Below are positions 56,689-59,406 of a stretch of 59,406 bases of DNA, piece by piece. The stretch is from Methanobrevibacter sp. TMH8. GTDB taxonomy: Archaea > Methanobacteriota > Methanobacteria > Methanobacteriales > Methanobacteriaceae. The stretch is taken from contig NZ_JAHLZE010000003.1 in assembly GCF_020148105.1 (NCBI RefSeq), forward strand, positions 1 to 59,406, written 5' to 3'. Position 1 is the first letter of the stretch. Each line of letters starts with the position of its first letter. Both the position numbers and the translations under genes were made by a program. Under the pieces are notes generated by a model that saw only the letters and a program-made list of their open reading frames with translations, searched no databases and was not told where the DNA came from.

Positions 56689-58980
56689 TTAGTGTTTTAG
56701 GCTTATTGATTTTTTGTTGTTAGCTAGTATTATTTCTTTGTTTTTGTTTTTGGGATCGATTTGGAAGTGGGCTATGCAGTATCTGTGATTAGCTTTATCT
56801 GGGAAGTAGCTGACGATTATTGATATTTTCTTTCCTGGAGCTATTGATTTAATTTTGATGTATTTGGTTTTGATTTTAACTCCGTTTCTCATATGGAAAA
56901 GAGCCAAAGTAGTAGCCTTAGATTTTAAACTTCCAGTATTAGCTATTGTAACTCTATATGTAGATACTCTTTTCTTGAAAGACAATTTTTTAATTGATGC
57001 AATTCCTAAGTTAGTTTTAGGGTTGACTTTCTGCACTTTTGATATTGTTGATGATTTGTAGTTGTTGTCTCCTGCAAATTTAGCTGTTAAAGTATGTTTT
57101 CCACCCTTTAATCCAGCGATATTGAATACAGCTATTCCATTGTTATTAGTTGTTGCTGTGTATGTTTTTCCTTTGATTGTTATTGATACTTTTTTGCCTT
57201 TGAGGATATTTCCATCTGCATCTTTAAGAGTTACTTTTATATTGGTTTTTTTACCTTGGTTGATTGTTGGTGCAGAAATTGTTAGAGTAACAGTTTGAAT
57301 AGCTCTAAAACTAGTAGTTTTACTAAATGCATAGTATACATTGTTTTGATTTAAAGCTACTGTAACTTGAATATTAGCTATTTTAGTTGGAATATAAGTT
57401 AAACTCCACTCACCAGCACTATTAGTAGTTACAGTATATACTTTACCATCAACAGTAACAGTTAACTTAACATTAGCTAATGGATTACCATTTTGGTCTT
57501 TAGCTACACCACGAATAGTGGTTGGTTTTCCAACAGTAGAATTAGGAGCAATTATAGTTGAACTAGCTGATAACCGTTTAATAACACCATCAGCTATATT
57601 ATTTTTAGCTTCTCCACTACTGCCCTCACCAGTAGATGCATATATTCCATTATCATCTCTATCTGGATTGCTATTAGTTATAGTAGAGTCCCCATCAACA
57701 TTGACTTCACTATTACCACTACTGCCGTCACCAGCAGTAGTAGCTATTGAATCACCATTATTACCAGCAGTATTATTAGCTATATCAGAATCATTAACAT
57801 TAACATTACTATTACCAGTACTATTCTCACCAGTAGAAGAAGAAACACCACCACCATTGTTACCGGCAGTGTTGTCAATTATGGTTGAGTTATTAATATT
57901 AACATTACTACTGTCAATAAGATAAGTATCACTAGTACTAGAAGAAACAGCACCACCATCCCTGCCAGCAGAATTACCAGTTAAATCACAATCAGAAATA
58001 ATTACATTAGAACTAGAAATAGATATGGCTCCGCCATCAAGAGCTGCGTTGTTATATCTAAAAGTAGAATTAGTAATATTCACTGAACAATTATTATCTA
58101 TTCTTAACGCACCCCCACAAGCACTAGCATTATTGTCCTCAAATAAAGAATCGATAATCTGAACATTACAATTATTTGACATAAATACAGCACCAGCTTG
58201 GTTTCCACTATGATTCTTAAAAGTACAATTACTAATTATTCCTGAATTATTATTGGCCATGAAAATTGCACCACCAATAGAAATAGCAGAATTAGATATA
58301 AAGCTACAATTAATTATTTCAAAATATTTAGTATTGGAGTGAATTAATAAACCTCCACCAGCATCAGTAGCAAAATTAGATATAAAATTACAATTAATTA
58401 AACTTATATTAGCACTATAAATATTATAAAGCCCCCCACCTAAACCACCAGCATTATTAAATGTGAAATTACATCCAGTTAAACTAATATTTCCCTGATT
58501 AAGAATTGCTCCACCACTACCAAGTGCAGTATTATTAGTAAATACACAATCTATTAATGTCATTTTTGTAGCTTGATTCATATTGATGATTGCACCACCA
58601 TGACCATATAAACCACCATTAGTTGAATTTCCATTGATAAATGTTATATTGATGAAAATCACGTCCAAATTGTTGTCGATTATGAATATTCTTGATAGTC
58701 CTTGTGCATCAAGTATTATTTTGCCTGTTGGGCCGTTTCCTTGTATTGTGATGTTTTTGTTAATTGTCATGTTGGTATTGTTGTTACCTGTGTATGTTCC
58801 TTCATCCAATTCTATTATATCACCAGGACTTGAACTACCGAGTGCACCACTTATTCCACCAGCAGTTGTATTATCAATAGTAGTTGTTGTAGCTGCAAAA
58901 CCAGCTTGTAAACTAATTACAGCTAATAGAAAAATACTTACTATAATTAATGTATGAGTTATTTTTTTATTTTGTTTAAT
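56689..58980 (-). CDS. Secreted beta-helix adhesin-like protein with CARDB-like C-terminus; probable ATT start
   Basis: A surface protein of the same group as the 16411 gene. GGGGAGGTGA places ATT at 58978-58980 at the standard GGTG+5 distance, giving 763 residues. An ATA one codon earlier is the alternative. An orthodox TTG at 59022 lies 14 codons upstream, without an SD, and would put the SD inside the coding region. The signal peptide (THTLIIVSIFLLAVISLQAGFA) ends near residue 28. The beta-helix spans about 60-400, followed by a degenerate Ser/Gly/Asn repeat (about 375-470), two Ig-like domains (about 480-665), and a CARDB-like domain ending in KKSISLKH without a membrane helix. It is thus anchored differently from adhesin 1 or released. 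Confidence 0.85.
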   Translation of the reverse strand: MKQNKKITHTLIIVSIFLLAVISLQAGFAATTTTIDNTTAGGISGALGSSSPGDIIELDEGTYTGNNNTNMTINKNITIQGNGPTGKIILDAQGLSRIFIIDNNLDVIFINITFINGNSTNGGLYGHGGAIINMNQATKMTLIDCVFTNNTALGSGGAILNQGNISLTGCNFTFNNAGGLGGGLYNIYSANISLINCNFISNFATDAGGGLLIHSNTKYFEIINCSFISNSAISIGGAIFMANNNSGIISNCTFKNHSGNQAGAVFMSNNCNVQIIDSLFEDNNASACGGALRIDNNCSVNITNSTFRYNNAALDGGAISISSSNVIISDCDLTGNSAGRDGGAVSSSTSDTYLIDSSNVNINNSTIIDNTAGNNGGGVSSSTGENSTGNSNVNVNDSDIANNTAGNNGDSIATTAGDGSSGNSEVNVDGDSTITNSNPDRDDNGIYASTGEGSSGEAKNNIADGVIKRLSASSTIIAPNSTVGKPTTIRGVAKDQNGNPLANVKLTVTVDGKVYTVTTNSAGEWSLTYIPTKIANIQVTVALNQNNVYYAFSKTTSFRAIQTVTLTISAPTINQGKKTNIKVTLKDADGNILKGKKVSITIKGKTYTATTNNNGIAVFNIAGLKGGKHTLTAKFAGDNNYKSSTISKVQKVNPKTNLGIASIKKLSFKKRVSTYRVTIANTGSLKSKATTLALFHMRNGVKIKTKYIKIKSIAPGKKISIIVSYFPDKANHRYCIAHFQIDPKNKNKEIILANNKKSISLKH

Positions 58981-58984
58981 TATT

Positions 58985-58994
58985 TCACCTCCCC
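58985..58994 (-). promoter_or_regulatory. Strong Shine-Dalgarno of adhesin 2
   Basis: GGGGAGGTGA. From its GGTG, five bases lead to ATT at 58980 and two to ATA at 58983. All other GGTG-led genes here that use ATG or TTG have five or six, except the uncertain CPBP-like start. This favours ATT. Confidence 0.75.
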
Positions 58995-59406
58995 TTTTAT
59001 AAGGGTTAAAATATATATTCAAAATTCTAAATGTGATTAAAAAAGAATAAATGATTCTAAATAGAATTTAAGGGGGTGATATATATATATAAAAATTCTT
59101 AATAGAACACATTTTATCTTTTTAATACCACATTACAAATTTATTTTTGATTAATAAACCCAAATTAATAATCTAATTAAATGATTTTCCCAAAAAAGAT
59201 CATTTTTCATTAATTAGGTACCATTAAGAAAAGCATTTACTCAAAAAAATTTTATAAAGCTCCTTTAATCTTATTAATCAAAAGAAAATTACTTTAAACA
59301 CATTCATGTTATAATAATTTTCTTTTCTATTAATACAAAAACCAAATAGATACCAATAAAATTACTATTTATTTAAAAAATAACTTCGTTAAACCTAAGT
59401 TAAACG
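58995..59406. other. Leader and promoter region of adhesin 2
   Basis: No gene found. It holds a bulged hairpin at 59173-59217 and, on the plus strand, GGGGGTGATATATATATA near 59072-59089. The latter looks like a ribosome-binding site, but no ATG, GTG or TTG frame follows it. TATATATATA could act as a TATA element. Confidence 0.45.
59173..59217. repeat. Bulged inverted repeat upstream of adhesin 2
   Basis: CTAATTAA (59173-59180) pairs with TTAATTAG (59210-59217) and ATGAT (59181-59185) pairs with ATCAT (59199-59203), with a TTTTCA bulge on one side and a 13-base loop. Its plan, two stems with a one-sided bulge, resembles the hairpin upstream of adhesin 1. Confidence 0.55.

Noticed and set aside
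57062-57925. Plus-strand hydrophobic frames opposite adhesin 2
   Set aside because: Antisense of Asn/Thr/Ser/Gly-rich repeats gives Leu/Val-rich shadows; no starts with SD.
59072-59089. GGGGGTGATATATATATA on the plus strand as a ribosome-binding site of a gene
   Set aside because: No start codon or open frame of useful length follows within the window.

Overview
The window is strongly AT-rich archaeal DNA that looks like a Methanobrevibacter-type methanogen (Methanobacteriales). The evidence is archaeal information-processing genes (PCNA, GINS, aIF2-alpha, Nop10, L44e, S27e, L21e, TFS, RpoL, RpoF, Csl4, Dph2, SRP54, Pus10), methanogen genes (MsvR next to an F420H2-oxidase flavodiiron protein, a CbiL-type corrinoid methyltransferase, a DUF166 protein), a bacterial-type gyrase, and large secreted beta-helix adhesin-like proteins. 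Genes are separated by very AT-rich spacers, and several proteins carry Asn-rich linkers. Most starts follow GGTG or GAGG Shine-Dalgarno (SD) sequences; TTG starts are common.

Layout. 1-549: 5' part of an NADP-type secondary alcohol dehydrogenase (minus). 1132-13192 (all minus): an archaeal replication, transcription and translation cluster, in transcription order SRP54, Dph2, Csl4, RpoL, Nudix, TFS, an acidic membrane protein, PCNA, GINS, L44e, S27e, aIF2-alpha, Nop10 and a PAC2 protein. 13456-16235 (plus): Hpt, Pus10 and a small membrane exporter-like protein. 16411-18876: first adhesin-like protein (minus). 19483-24667: ArgD, cyclophilin, a membrane protein, a HemK2-like methyltransferase, KsgA and DUF655. 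25312-25948: RpoF and L21e, so L21e-RpoF-DUF655-KsgA-HemK2 forms the second conserved archaeal block. 26305-28555: LysA and DapF. 29023-32126: a MutT-like Nudix protein, three tandem small winged-helix regulators and an OGG1-type glycosylase. 32175-35423: HisF, a CPBP-like membrane protein, a tRNA remnant, rubrerythrin and tRNA-Arg(TCG). 35600-40242: GyrB then GyrA. 40750-44655: an MFS transporter with a MarR regulator, and an XPD/DinG-like helicase. 44991-51203: CbiL, then the oxygen-defence locus (MsvR divergent from FpaA, a diiron protein, a zinc-binding protein, DUF166). 51328-56341: M50 protease, MoeA, PurL. 56689-58980: second adhesin-like protein.

The most unusual signal is at the two adhesin genes. 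Each has the strongest SD sequences seen here, followed at exactly the spacing used by the ATG genes by ATA (first gene) or ATT (second gene), and each runs straight into a signal peptide. In the first gene no ATG, GTG or TTG exists in frame for the first 141 codons. Other points of interest are a palindromic operator set at the MarR-MFS locus, repeated GTTCGT elements in the MsvR-FpaA control region, a GINS protein with a roughly 220-residue Asn-rich linker, three tandem regulators sharing a conserved Cys, long bulged hairpins upstream of both adhesins, and an orphan tRNA 3' half. No CRISPR array, insertion sequence or provirus is visible.
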